The notes: generated from the letters alone by a model not told the origin. DNA of 10,227 nucleotides from Candidatus Eiseniibacteriota bacterium (GCA_020052115.1 JAGVPR010000272.1:1-10227); one strand, 5' to 3'. Positions 1-6,633 are shown, counted from the stretch's first letter. Program-made: numbers and translations.

Positions 1-484
1 GCGTGCCCGGTGGAACGCTGCGCCCGTGGCGGAGACTCCGTGGCCAGCCCGACGAGAGCGGTCCTACTTCGGAGGATGCCGTGTCGGAGAGCGCGGTCGC
101 GAAGGCGGCGACGTAGCCGACCGCCCAGAGAGCGCCGAGCTCCGGCCACGCGCGAGCGATGGCTGCGAGGATGAAGCCCGACGCCCCGTTGGCGAGCACA
201 TGGCTGCCGCCTCGCCGCCCGCCGGATTCCTCGGCGACGCCCCGCGCCTCCTTCCGGGTGTAACCCCAGCGTGTCAGCGAGGTGCCCAGGACGAAGAACG
301 CGACGAGGATCGAGTAGCCCGAACGTCCCGCGAGGAGAAAGAGCGCCATGCCGAGCGCGATGCCCGGCAGCACGGCGGAGCGGCGCACGAGCCGAAGCGC
401 GCACGCCGCGAGAGCCAGCCCGACATTCCAGGCGAGAGCTTCGCCGATACGCCCGAGGCCGATCGGTGCGAGCCAATCGTTCAT
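1..484 (-). CDS. DUF92 / VTE6-like integral membrane protein (partial, C-terminus beyond window)
   Basis: Reading the minus strand from ATG at 484 gives 161 open codons running off the left edge, so the C-terminus is missing. The start overlaps the stop of the upstream reductase (ATGA), which implies translational coupling in one operon. The N-terminal 70 residues are hydrophobic with about three membrane spans. After them come motifs typical of the DUF92/TIGR00297 family: GVAEESGGRRG (82-92), HVLANG (95-100), a further membrane span (about 117-133), SDTASSEVG (133-141) and RSVPPGT (155-161), where the window ends just before the usual GG(V/I)S. Plant VTE6, the characterised relative, is a CTP-dependent kinase turning phytyl phosphate into phytyl diphosphate. 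Bacterial members are mostly uncharacterised, so a prenyl-phosphate kinase role is inference. The family call is strong; the substrate is unknown. Confidence 0.85.
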   Translation of the reverse strand, partial: MNDWLAPIGLGRIGEALAWNVGLALAACALRLVRRSAVLPGIALGMALFLLAGRSGYSILVAFFVLGTSLTRWGYTRKEARGVAEESGGRRGGSHVLANGASGFILAAIARAWPELGALWAVGYVAAFATALSDTASSEVGPLSSGWPRSLRHGRSVPPGT

Positions 485-1485
485 CGTCGTCCGCTCTCGA
501 TCATCTCCCGCGCCCAGGCCAGCGTGGCCGCGAGTCCCTCGAGGATCGGGGTCGGGTGGATCCCCAGCTCCCTCCGGGCGCGGGAGCCGTCGAAGGCCCA
601 ATGTTCGCGAAACGTCCGCGCGATGGCCGGCGTGATCTGCGGCTCTTTTCCCGTGAGCCAGGCGCTTCCGAGAAGCGCCCATCCCGCCGCCGAGAGGACG
701 CCGAAAGGGATCCCCCGCCGCGGCGCGCGCCGTCCCATGAGGCCCGCCGCCCGGGAGAGGAACTCGCGCTGGGTGGCGTTCTCCCCGGCCACGATGTAGC
801 GGCGGTGCGGCGGCTCGCCCTCCACCACCGCCAGATGCGCGCGCACGACGTCGTCAATGAAGACGTAGTTCCAGACGCGCGAACCGTCGCCGGCGAACGC
901 GGCCGGCCCGCCTCGAAGCCAATCCACCAGAATGCGGCCGACGAGATTCCCGGCCGTCAATGAGCCGGGACCGTAGAGCACCGTCGGGTAGAGCGAGACG
1001 ACGCGGAGCCCCTGCCCCTCGATCCAGTCGCGCTCTCGCTCCGCGAGCGCCTTGGTGCGGGCATAGTCCGTGGCTCCGCGCGAAGGAGCCGGCGGGTCCT
1101 CCTCCGTCCGGGGCTTCTCCGGCGGCGCCGGACCGAGGGCGAGGAAGCTCGAGGTGTGGACGAAGCGTTCGACGCCGCGCTCGAGCGCCGCGCGCGCCGC
1201 GAGCGCGAAGCCGCCGACATTGACGTCGTCGAAATCACGCCGGCGGCGCGACCAGTTGCGAACGAAGGCGGCGAGATGGAGCACGACCTGGCAGTTCTTC
1301 GCGCCCGCCTTGAGGCTCTCGATGTCGCGGACGTCTCCGGGCACCGGCGTCAGGCGCTCGTGATTCGGAAGAGCGGTTTCCCCGGGGCGGCGGAGCAGTA
1401 ATCGGACTTCGTGGCCCGATTCGAGGAGCGCCGGAACGAGCCGGCTGCCCAGGTAACCCGTCCCGCCGGTCACGAAGACACGCAT
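481..1485 (-). CDS. NAD(P)-dependent SDR reductase/epimerase, farnesol-dehydrogenase/HpnA-like
   Basis: This 334-residue atypical (extended) short-chain dehydrogenase/reductase has an N-terminal Rossmann fold with TGGTGYLGSRL (6-16) for the dinucleotide, a conserved D51 after the third strand, HLAA (70-73), the catalytic-region TSS (111-113) and the Y141-x3-K145 catalytic pair. LYPTVLYGPG (165-174) and FIDDVVRAH (209-217) are typical of the DFR/HpnA/3-beta-HSD branch. The SSFLALG, YPTVLYGPGSLTAGN and ITP...H.AFD..+ARRELG stretches recall, from memory, plant NAD-dependent farnesol dehydrogenase more than sugar epimerases. The ATG at 1485 is preceded by GGAGAGAGG. Length is normal for the family. 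The stop overlaps the start of the DUF92 gene, so the two are probably co-translated. The substrate could be a prenyl alcohol, a hopanoid-linked sugar or another carbonyl compound. Confidence 0.9.
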   Translation of the reverse strand: MRVFVTGGTGYLGSRLVPALLESGHEVRLLLRRPGETALPNHERLTPVPGDVRDIESLKAGAKNCQVVLHLAAFVRNWSRRRRDFDDVNVGGFALAARAALERGVERFVHTSSFLALGPAPPEKPRTEEDPPAPSRGATDYARTKALAERERDWIEGQGLRVVSLYPTVLYGPGSLTAGNLVGRILVDWLRGGPAAFAGDGSRVWNYVFIDDVVRAHLAVVEGEPPHRRYIVAGENATQREFLSRAAGLMGRRAPRRGIPFGVLSAAGWALLGSAWLTGKEPQITPAIARTFREHWAFDGSRARRELGIHPTPILEGLAATLAWAREMIESGRR

Positions 1486-1519
1486 GTCCGCCCTCTCTCC
1501 GGATGGTCCCAGATCAGGA

Positions 1520-1581
1520 ATCTAGATGGGGATCGGAACCCCGAGCGACGATAACGGGTTCTAGATGCCGCATCAAGCGGC
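1520..1581. promoter_or_regulatory. Candidate operator cluster in the divergent promoter region
   Basis: Between the divergent reductase and protease genes, TCTAGATG occurs twice (1521-1528 and 1560-1567), 39 bp apart. The first copy is part of the perfect palindrome ATCTAGAT (1520-1527). The second TCTAGA lies in the spacer of the proposed leftward promoter. Next to it is the inverted repeat GCCGC-ATCAA-GCGGC (1567-1581), covering that promoter's -35. CTAG-containing palindromes are scarce in most bacterial DNA, and the position is what a repressor site would occupy, but no regulator is present in the window. Confidence 0.25.
1548..1576 (-). promoter_or_regulatory. Promoter for the reductase-DUF92 operon
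   Basis: On the minus strand TTGATG (1576-1571) and TATCGT (1553-1548) are separated by 17 nt, each matching four of six sigma70 consensus positions. Transcription would start near 1541, giving a leader of about 55 nt before the ATG at 1485. Assigned by eye. Confidence 0.45.
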
Positions 1582-1586
1582 CCGGA

Positions 1587-1615
1587 TAGACGGTTCCGGC
1601 AGGATGTGTTAGCGT
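1587..1615 (+). promoter_or_regulatory. Promoter for the S41 protease gene
   Basis: TAGACG (1587-1592) and TAGCGT (1610-1615) are 17 nt apart. A TG at 1607-1608, one base before the -10, makes an extended -10 element. Transcription would start near 1622, giving a leader of about 54 nt. The -35 lies back to back with the -35 of the leftward promoter, 10 bp between them. Confidence 0.4.
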
Positions 1616-1675
1616 CAACAAAAGAGCCGTTCGCGCGGACGCCGCGCGCTTGTTTTCGTGTCCAGGAGGCAGAGG

Positions 1676-3280
1676 ATGTTCATGAAGCGCTTCAGACGCT
1701 CCTCGGTTCTGCCGTGGGCCATGGGCCTCGTGGTGCTGGTTCTGGCGCTCGGCGGCGGCGCTCTGGCCGCCAACAAGGGTCAGAACCTGTACGGGAAGCT
1801 TCGCACCTTCAACGAGATCCTCACGCTCATCCACAACAACTACGTGGAAGAGCCGGACTCCGACCATCTCGTCGAGAGCGCGATCCAGGGAATGCTCGAA
1901 GGGCTCGACCCGCACTCGAGCTACATTGACGCCGAGCGGTACGAGAAGATGCAGGAGAGGAACGAGGGCGAATATTTCGGCATCGGTATCTCCTTCGACA
2001 TCCGCGACGGTTTCATCACGGTCATCTCCCCGATCGAAGGCTCCCCTTCGGACCGGCTCGGCATCCGGGCCGGAGACCGGATCGTGAAGATCAACGGGGA
2101 GTCGGCCAAGGGGATCTCGACGGAGGAGGTGTACGACAAGCTGCGCGGGCCCAAGGGCTCCATCGTGCACATCGCGATCCAGCGCGCCGGGGTCGAGGAA
2201 CCGATCGAGTACGACATCATCCGTGACAAGATCCCGATCTACAGCGTCCCCTACCATTTCATGGTCCGTCCGGGCGTCGGCTACATCCGGGCCATCCGGT
2301 TCTCGAAGACGACCAGTGATGAGCTGGAGACCGCCCTTCAAAACCTCGAGCGCCAGGGGATGCAGAAGCTGATCCTCGATCTCCGCGGCAACACCGGCGG
2401 CTTCCTGAATCAGGCCGTGGAGATCTCGGACATGTTCCTGCCCGGTACGAAGAAGATGATCGTGTACACGAAGGGTCGAATCCCGGGATCGAGCGAGGAG
2501 TATTACTCCACAGGCACGACGCCTCACACGCCCGTGCCGCTCATCGTGCTGGTGAACCACGGGAGCGCGAGCGCCTCGGAGATCGTCGCCGGGGCGATCC
2601 AGGACTGGGATCGCGGCCTCGTCGTCGGCCAGACCACCTTCGGCAAGGGGCTCGTGCAGCGCCAGTACCGGATGCAGGATGGCTCTGCGCTGCTCCTCAC
2701 GGTGGCGCGCTACTACACGCCGAGCGGGCGCCTCATCCAGCGCGATTACACGGACCGCGAGCATTACATCGAACAGGCGTACGATGACGTGGATCCGAAC
2801 GCCGCCCCCGACACCACGACGGGGGAGAAGCCGCTCTACCACACCGACGCCGGAAGGAAGGTGTTCGGCGGAGGCGGCATCACGCCCGACGTCACGCTGG
2901 ACATCAAGTACGAGCTGACGCCTCTCCAGGAGACGCTGGAGAAAGGAAACCAGTTCTTCGAGTTCGCGAACCACTACGTGATCGAGGCGAAGATGTCGCG
3001 CGGCGGCGATTTCGAGGCGTTCCTCGACGACTTCGCGGCCGGCCCGATCGTCACCGACCGCTTCAGGACGTATCTCAGGGATCGCAAAGTCGAGTTCAAG
3101 AACGAGGATTACGACAAGGACCTCCCCTACATCCAGCGCGCGCTGATGCGCGAGATCGCGGGCAACCTCTGGGGTCCGAACGAGCGGTACCGGATCATCC
3201 TCGACGGGGACGAGGCGATCTCTCGCTCGCTCGCGCTCTTCCCCGAAGCCACGTTGATGGCGAAGAATCTGAAGAGCTAG
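1676..3280 (+). CDS. ctpA: S41 C-terminal processing peptidase (CtpA/Prc family)
   Basis: This serine protease of the Tsp/CtpA type, 534 residues, would act in the periplasm or cell envelope on C-terminal tails of substrate proteins. Residues 11-32 form an N-terminal signal anchor. A PDZ domain follows (about 98-170, with YFGIGISF and LGIRAGDRIVKING), then the S41 core. NHGSASASE (294-302) carries the nucleophile, S299 by alignment with E. coli Prc S430. FGKGLVQ (322-328) supplies K324 and Q328, keeping the Prc Ser/Lys/Gln spacing exactly. A C-terminal segment (about 410-534) resembles the charged tail of proteobacterial-size CTPs. I chose ATG 1676 because AGGAGG (1664-1669) sits 6 nt before it; an in-frame GTG at 1658 would place that ribosome site inside the coding region. 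A stem-loop terminator follows. The catalytic set is complete, so it should be active. The substrate is unknown. Confidence 0.95.
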   Translation: MFMKRFRRSSVLPWAMGLVVLVLALGGGALAANKGQNLYGKLRTFNEILTLIHNNYVEEPDSDHLVESAIQGMLEGLDPHSSYIDAERYEKMQERNEGEYFGIGISFDIRDGFITVISPIEGSPSDRLGIRAGDRIVKINGESAKGISTEEVYDKLRGPKGSIVHIAIQRAGVEEPIEYDIIRDKIPIYSVPYHFMVRPGVGYIRAIRFSKTTSDELETALQNLERQGMQKLILDLRGNTGGFLNQAVEISDMFLPGTKKMIVYTKGRIPGSSEEYYSTGTTPHTPVPLIVLVNHGSASASEIVAGAIQDWDRGLVVGQTTFGKGLVQRQYRMQDGSALLLTVARYYTPSGRLIQRDYTDREHYIEQAYDDVDPNAAPDTTTGEKPLYHTDAGRKVFGGGGITPDVTLDIKYELTPLQETLEKGNQFFEFANHYVIEAKMSRGGDFEAFLDDFAAGPIVTDRFRTYLRDRKVEFKNEDYDKDLPYIQRALMREIAGNLWGPNERYRIILDGDEAISRSLALFPEATLMAKNLKS

Positions 3281-3296
3281 CGCCCGATCGCGGGCG
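3281..3296. other. Stem-loop directly after the protease stop codon
   Basis: CGCCCG-ATCG-CGGGCG forms a perfect 6-bp stem with a 4-nt loop, beginning at the base after the TAG stop. It is the first of three consecutive stem-loops in this intergenic region and lacks a T-tract, so it may stabilise the 3' end rather than terminate by itself. Confidence 0.5.
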
Positions 3297-3308
3297 CCTC
3301 TCGATCGG

Positions 3309-3343
3309 CCCCCGGACGGGAAACCGCCCGGGGGTTTCGCTTT
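3309..3343 (+). terminator. Intrinsic terminator of the S41 protease gene
   Basis: CCCCCGGACGG (3309-3319), a GAAA loop and CCGCCCGGGGG (3324-3334) pair over 11 positions with one A-C mismatch. The stem is followed by TTTCGCTTT. A strong GC stem, a stable tetraloop and a T-rich tail 28 nt after the stop codon make this the clearest terminator in the window. Confidence 0.8.
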
Positions 3344-3372
3344 CCGCGGCCTCCCGGAGGGGGAGCCCGCGG
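3344..3372. other. Third stem-loop, just upstream of the yip1 promoter
   Basis: CCGCGG (3344-3349) pairs with CCGCGG (3367-3372), and CTCCC (3351-3355) pairs with GGGAG (3361-3365), leaving a single C-C mismatch and a GGAGG loop. It ends 8 bp before the -35 of the next gene. It could be a back-up terminator or a protein site; nothing else identifies it. Confidence 0.5.
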
Positions 3373-3380
3373 CTCTGCGA

Positions 3381-3408
3381 TTGACTTCCCCGCCGGCTCC
3401 GCTACACT
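3381..3408 (+). promoter_or_regulatory. Sigma70-type promoter for the YIP1-family gene
   Basis: TTGACT (3381-3386) and TACACT (3403-3408) are 16 nt apart, matching five and four of six consensus positions. The start would be near 3415, giving a leader of about 23 nt that contains GGAGG (3428-3432). With the terminator upstream, the gene is transcribed separately from the protease. Confidence 0.65.
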
Positions 3409-3437
3409 CCCGGCCGAACTCTTGCCCGGAGGTGTCC

Positions 3438-4172
3438 ATGGAGATGACCAGCGATCTGTCGCGTCCCTCTCAACCGATGAGCGTCGTGCAGCGGCTCCTT
3501 GGCGTGTTCACGCAGCCCAGGGCCGTCTTCGAGGAGCTGCGGGAGCGGCCGCGGTGGCTGGCTCCATTCATCGTGCTCCTCGTCGTCGGGCTCGTCTCGA
3601 GCTACTTCATCATGCCGATCGCCCTGTCGGATCAGGCTCAGAAGATCTCGGAGAACGAGTCCATCCCGCAGGAGAGGAAGGCCGAGATCCTCAAGCAGTT
3701 CGAGGGAGGCGTCACGACCCAGCGGCAGTTGATCTCGCTGGGCTCGGTCATCGGCGGGTCGTTTCTCATGATGTTCTTCGTGGGGGCGGTACTCATGTTC
3801 GGCGGCAACTTCCTGCTCGGAGGCAGCCTCCGCTTCCCGCACGCGATGGCGCTCTACGCGTCGTCGAATCTGGTCGAGATCCCCGGGGCGATCCTCAAGG
3901 TGCCGATGATGGTCGCGAAGAAGAGCCTCGAGATCACCGTGGGGCCGGCGGCGTTCCTCTCGCCGGAGGCGGCCGACTCGATCGGGGGCATGCTGCTCGG
4001 CCGGCTCGATCTCTTCGGGCTGTGGAGGTGGGCGCTGATGACCTTGGGGCTCGCGGTGCTCGCGCGCACGACGGTCAAGCGCGCTGCGACGTTCACCGTG
4101 CCTCTCTGGGTCTTCTGGACGATCGCGGCGATCGTCATGCGCAAGATGACGCAGGGTCTCTCCGGGTTCTGA
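3438..4172 (+). CDS. YIP1-family integral membrane protein
   Basis: This 244-residue membrane protein has an N-terminal cytosolic stretch with the family-like pattern LLGVFTQPRAVFEELRERPRWLAP split over residues 20-43, followed by hydrophobic segments at about 41-62, 100-124, 133-158, 194-210 and 219-234. A charged hydrophilic loop (66-98) lies between the first and second. This arrangement, a P..VF..L...P.W motif leading into about five spans, fits the Yip1 domain family, whose bacterial members have no established function. The ATG at 3438 is 5 nt after GGAGG; upstream in-frame alternatives would start inside the promoter. It has its own promoter and converges on the macrodomain gene 51 bp away. 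No catalytic residues are visible. Confidence 0.8.
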   Translation: MEMTSDLSRPSQPMSVVQRLLGVFTQPRAVFEELRERPRWLAPFIVLLVVGLVSSYFIMPIALSDQAQKISENESIPQERKAEILKQFEGGVTTQRQLISLGSVIGGSFLMMFFVGAVLMFGGNFLLGGSLRFPHAMALYASSNLVEIPGAILKVPMMVAKKSLEITVGPAAFLSPEAADSIGGMLLGRLDLFGLWRWALMTLGLAVLARTTVKRAATFTVPLWVFWTIAAIVMRKMTQGLSGF

Positions 4173-4223
4173 CGTCCGGACTCGATCGGCTCCCCTCTTC
4201 CCGGGCGCCGGCCCCGCGCGCGG

Positions 4224-4772
4224 TCACTTCTTCGGCGGGCGCTTGGTGAACGGGCGCAGAAGCTCCTCGTGGAAGGCATCGTAGAGCGGGTCGTCGAAGA
4301 GGACGAAGACGACCTGCCTGAGCGATCGTGCCCTCGACAGCTCGTCGAGAACGGCCTCGACCATCGCCTTCGCGCAGGCGTACGGCGCGAGGCCTCCCAC
4401 GCCCGCGCCGATCGCAGGGAAGGCGATCGAAGAGAGGCCACGCTCCTCCGCTCTTCGAATGGCGCTCCTCGTAGCCGCGGCCACCTTGGCTTCGTCGGTC
4501 TTCAGATCCTGGCCCATTCCGGCGGCATGGATGACATGGCGGGCGGCGAGCTTCCCCGCGCCGGTCACGACCGCGTCTCCGATCGCGATCGGTCCGTGTC
4601 GCATCGCCTCGGTCTCGATCTCCGGACCGCCGGCGCGCTTGATGGCGCCCGCGACACCGGCTCCCATCCAGAGGTGGTCGTTCGCGGCGTTGACGACCGC
4701 GTCCACGACCTGCGTCGTGATATCGCCCCTTGCGAGCGACACGTCGGTCTGAAACACGTGGATGCGGCTCAA
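4224..4772 (-). CDS. Macrodomain (ADP-ribose-binding) protein, TTHA0132-like
   Basis: The product is a single macrodomain of 182 residues, cytoplasmic, expected to bind ADP-ribose or related metabolites or to reverse ADP-ribosylation. Visible landmarks are ARGDIT (14-19), VNAAN (27-31), MGAGVAGAIKRAGGP (36-50), VIHAAG (80-85), SIAFPAIGAGVGG (115-127) and YACAKAMVEAV (131-141). The first glycine loop reads GAGVAGAIK, whereas E. coli YmdB and human MacroD have GGGVDGAIH, so the Asp and His linked to MacroD-type deacetylase activity are Ala and Lys here. The pattern matches the Thermus TTHA0132 type instead. I chose the TTG at 4772 because GGGGAGG (4785-4779) lies 6 nt upstream; the longer ATG at 4847 would overlap the divergent gene and its promoter. 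No clear promoter was found. The gene is divergent from the AI-2E-family gene. Confidence 0.9.
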   Translation of the reverse strand: MSRIHVFQTDVSLARGDITTQVVDAVVNAANDHLWMGAGVAGAIKRAGGPEIETEAMRHGPIAIGDAVVTGAGKLAARHVIHAAGMGQDLKTDEAKVAAATRSAIRRAEERGLSSIAFPAIGAGVGGLAPYACAKAMVEAVLDELSRARSLRQVVFVLFDDPLYDAFHEELLRPFTKRPPKK

Positions 4773-4793
4773 CTCGCGCCTCCCCTTTCCCGA

Positions 4794-4821
4794 TTGACAC
4801 GTCGAACCCGGCCCGGATACC
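4794..4821 (+). promoter_or_regulatory. Promoter for the AI-2E-family gene, implying a near-leaderless mRNA
   Basis: A perfect -35 TTGACA (4794-4799) is followed after 16 nt by GATACC (4816-4821), a partial -10 (three of six positions). Only 9 nt separate this -10 from the ATG at 4831, so transcription would begin about 2-5 nt before the start codon. The -35 lies 22 bp upstream of the divergent macrodomain start. Confidence 0.5.
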
Positions 4822-4830
4822 GTGCCGGAG

Positions 4831-6054
4831 ATGAACGAAACGGGCACATCACGGCTCCGCGGCGACCTCGTGCTGGCGTTCCTGCTCGTCCTCTTGTTCG
4901 GGGCTCTGGCCGTCGCGGTGCGCCAGGCGCTGGGCCCGCTGCCCCTGGGCCTCGCGGCGCTCTATCTACTCTATCCCTATCGCGGCCAGCCGCTCACTCT
5001 CCGTCTGCTCCTGGTCGTCATCATGTTTCTGGCGCTCTGGATACTGAGGCGCCTCGGCCCGGTGCTCTCGCCCTTGTTCGTCGCTTTCATCCTGGCTTAC
5101 TTCCTCGATCCGCTGGTCGCGCGCCTGGCGCGCCGGGGCGTGCCGCGCTCCTTGGCCGCGGCGATTCCCCTCGTCATCGTCCTGGCGGCCGCGGTCCTGA
5201 TCTTCGTGTTCGTGGTGCCGCCGCTGGTGTCGGAGGCCCTGGATCTCGTGGGGCAGCTCCCGACGCTGCTGCAGGAGGCCGCTCAGCGGGTGGATCCTCT
5301 TCTCCGGCGCTGGGGCGCGCGCTTCGGCACCGAGGGGCTCCTCGAGCGGTCGCTGCCGCGCTTGAGCGATGCGCTCCGCCAGATCGTCTCGAAACTCCAG
5401 GGCGGCATGACGCTCCTCGGGCGCGGGCTGCAGTGGCTGTTCGCGTTGCTCTCGTTCCTGATCCTGACGCCGGTCCTCACGTTCTACCTGCTGCGGGACT
5501 TCACGAAGATCCGGGCGTGGATCGCCGGTGTGGTCCCCCTGCGCTGGCAGTCGCCGGCCGGGAGCATGGCGGAAGAGCTGGACACTCTGCTCTCGAAGTA
5601 CCTCCGGGGACAGGCGATCTCCGCCGCGCTCGTGGGGCTCGAGGCGATCGTGGCCCTGTCGCTGCTCCGGATCCCCTACGCGCTGGCGCTGGGCGCGCTG
5701 ACGGGGCTGATGAACTTCGTGCCGATCGTCGGCTTCTGGATCTCTTTCGTCTCGGTCGTGCTCGTTGTCCTTCTCGGGCACGATCCATGGATGGGGCTGC
5801 TGCGGCTCGTGCCGGTCTACGTGGGCATCCAGTTCCTGGACTCCTACGTCGTGGCGCCGCGCGTGGTCGGCCAGCGCGTGGGGCTCCACCCGGCCATCAT
5901 CCTGCTCGCCGTGCTCGCCTTCCCGATCTACTTCGGCGTCTTCGGGGTTCTGATCGCGGTGCCGGCCGTGGCGGTGATCAGCGTTCTCCTTCGCGGAGCC
6001 ATGAACGCCTATCGAGCCTCCGAGTTCTACAGGGCCTCGCCGCCGAAGTCGTAA
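4831..6054 (+). CDS. AI-2E / PerM-family membrane transporter
   Basis: This 407-residue polytopic protein belongs to the AI-2E transporter (formerly UPF0118/PerM) family. Typical features are the first core spans RRLGPVLSPLFVAFILAYFLDP (split across 73-94), a long amphipathic extracytoplasmic region (about 135-200), PVLTFYLLRDF (214-224), KYLRGQ (256-261, the family's RGQ motif), PYALALGALTGLMNFVPIVG (282-301), DSYVVAPRVVGQRVGLHP (337-354) and a C-terminal LIAVPAVAVI span. An extra N-terminal part with hydrophobic stretches at 13-30 and 38-50 precedes the usual core. Family members are linked to AI-2, Na+/H+ or other small-molecule export, so the name does not establish quorum sensing, and no luxS is present here. 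ATG 4831 has GGAG touching it, too close for a normal ribosome site; GTG 4822 would fall inside the -10 region. The last 28 bp overlap the convergent cvpA gene. Confidence 0.9.
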   Translation: MNETGTSRLRGDLVLAFLLVLLFGALAVAVRQALGPLPLGLAALYLLYPYRGQPLTLRLLLVVIMFLALWILRRLGPVLSPLFVAFILAYFLDPLVARLARRGVPRSLAAAIPLVIVLAAAVLIFVFVVPPLVSEALDLVGQLPTLLQEAAQRVDPLLRRWGARFGTEGLLERSLPRLSDALRQIVSKLQGGMTLLGRGLQWLFALLSFLILTPVLTFYLLRDFTKIRAWIAGVVPLRWQSPAGSMAEELDTLLSKYLRGQAISAALVGLEAIVALSLLRIPYALALGALTGLMNFVPIVGFWISFVSVVLVVLLGHDPWMGLLRLVPVYVGIQFLDSYVVAPRVVGQRVGLHPAIILLAVLAFPIYFGVFGVLIAVPAVAVISVLLRGAMNAYRASEFYRASPPKS

Positions 6055-6599
6055 CGGCCGGAGAGCGCTTCAGTGCGCGCGCCGGGCGCCCCGGTCTTGA
6101 TTTCCTCGAACCGCTGCCGCAGCGTGTTTGCCGCTTCGGGAGGCAGGAGACCGCAGGCGCGCACCGCGAGCCCGCTCACGGCGGCGGCGACACGAGACCG
6201 GCGCAACGCTGAGTTCCCGGTCGACTGGAAGCCGGCCATGAGAAGGATCACGACCAGAACGAGCAGAATCCCCTTGCCGAAGCCGAAGGCGGCTCCGAGG
6301 AGCCGGTCCGCCCACCCGAGCTTGACCGTCTGAACGGCGTGCGCGAGCAGCGAGCCGACAAAGAGGAGGAGCAGGGCCGCCACCACGAATGTCACCAGGA
6401 AGGTGATCATCGCGGCGACGACCGGCGACGCCAGCTGCGGGGAGAGCGCCTGGACGCCGGTTGGGGCGGCTTTGAGCCCGAGGAACACACCGGCGGCGAG
6501 CGCCAGGAGCGCGAAGAACTCGCGGATCATGCCGCGGGCGAAACTGTAGGCGACCGAGAGGACGATAGCGGCGATGAAGACCAGGTCGATCCAGTTCAT
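6027..6599 (-). CDS. cvpA: CvpA-family membrane protein
   Basis: This 190-residue inner-membrane protein begins with MNWIDLVF, the typical CvpA opening, and has four predicted spans (about 4-20, 24-43, 59-83 and 95-120), with SFARGMIREFFALLALAAG (17-36 by eye) matching the family's rG..re...l.g pattern. The tail is hydrophilic. CvpA was named for a need in colicin V production in E. coli, but the protein is widespread and linked to envelope stress, purF regulation in E. coli and virulence elsewhere; its biochemical role is unknown. ATG 6599 follows GGGGGAG by 5-6 nt; a longer in-frame start at 6662 would lie in the promoter. Its 3' end overlaps the AI-2E-family gene tail to tail (6027-6054), so full transcripts of the two genes would be complementary at their ends. 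Confidence 0.88.
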   Translation of the reverse strand: MNWIDLVFIAAIVLSVAYSFARGMIREFFALLALAAGVFLGLKAAPTGVQALSPQLASPVVAAMITFLVTFVVAALLLLFVGSLLAHAVQTVKLGWADRLLGAAFGFGKGILLVLVVILLMAGFQSTGNSALRRSRVAAAVSGLAVRACGLLPPEAANTLRQRFEEIKTGAPGARTEALSGRYDFGGEAL

Positions 6600-6633
6600 C
6601 GACTCTCCCCCTTCGAAAGAAAGGCGAGGTCGC

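Noticed and set aside
1658..1660. GTG as the start of the S41 protease
   Set aside because: The AGGAGG ribosome site would then lie inside the coding sequence. ATG 1676 has ideal 6-nt spacing from it.
1514..3439. 641-codon open frame on the minus strand opposite the S41 protease
   Set aside because: It mirrors a gene with complete catalytic motifs and a ribosome site. Its protein is Arg/Asp/Val-rich with no recognisable domain. Long antisense frames are expected in DNA this GC-rich.
4173..4223. Terminator between the convergent YIP1-family and macrodomain genes
   Set aside because: Only short GC-rich inverted repeats and no T-tract on either strand; not strong enough to call.
4831..6054. 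Quorum-sensing system suggested by the AI-2E family name
   Set aside because: The family name is historical and covers many unrelated exporters. No luxS, lsr or sensor gene is present.
4269..6212. 647-codon open frame on the plus strand across the macrodomain gene and AI-2E-family gene
   Set aside because: Low-complexity Arg/Gly/Ala/Pro composition, no domain, and it spans two well-supported genes, a divergent promoter region and the start of cvpA.
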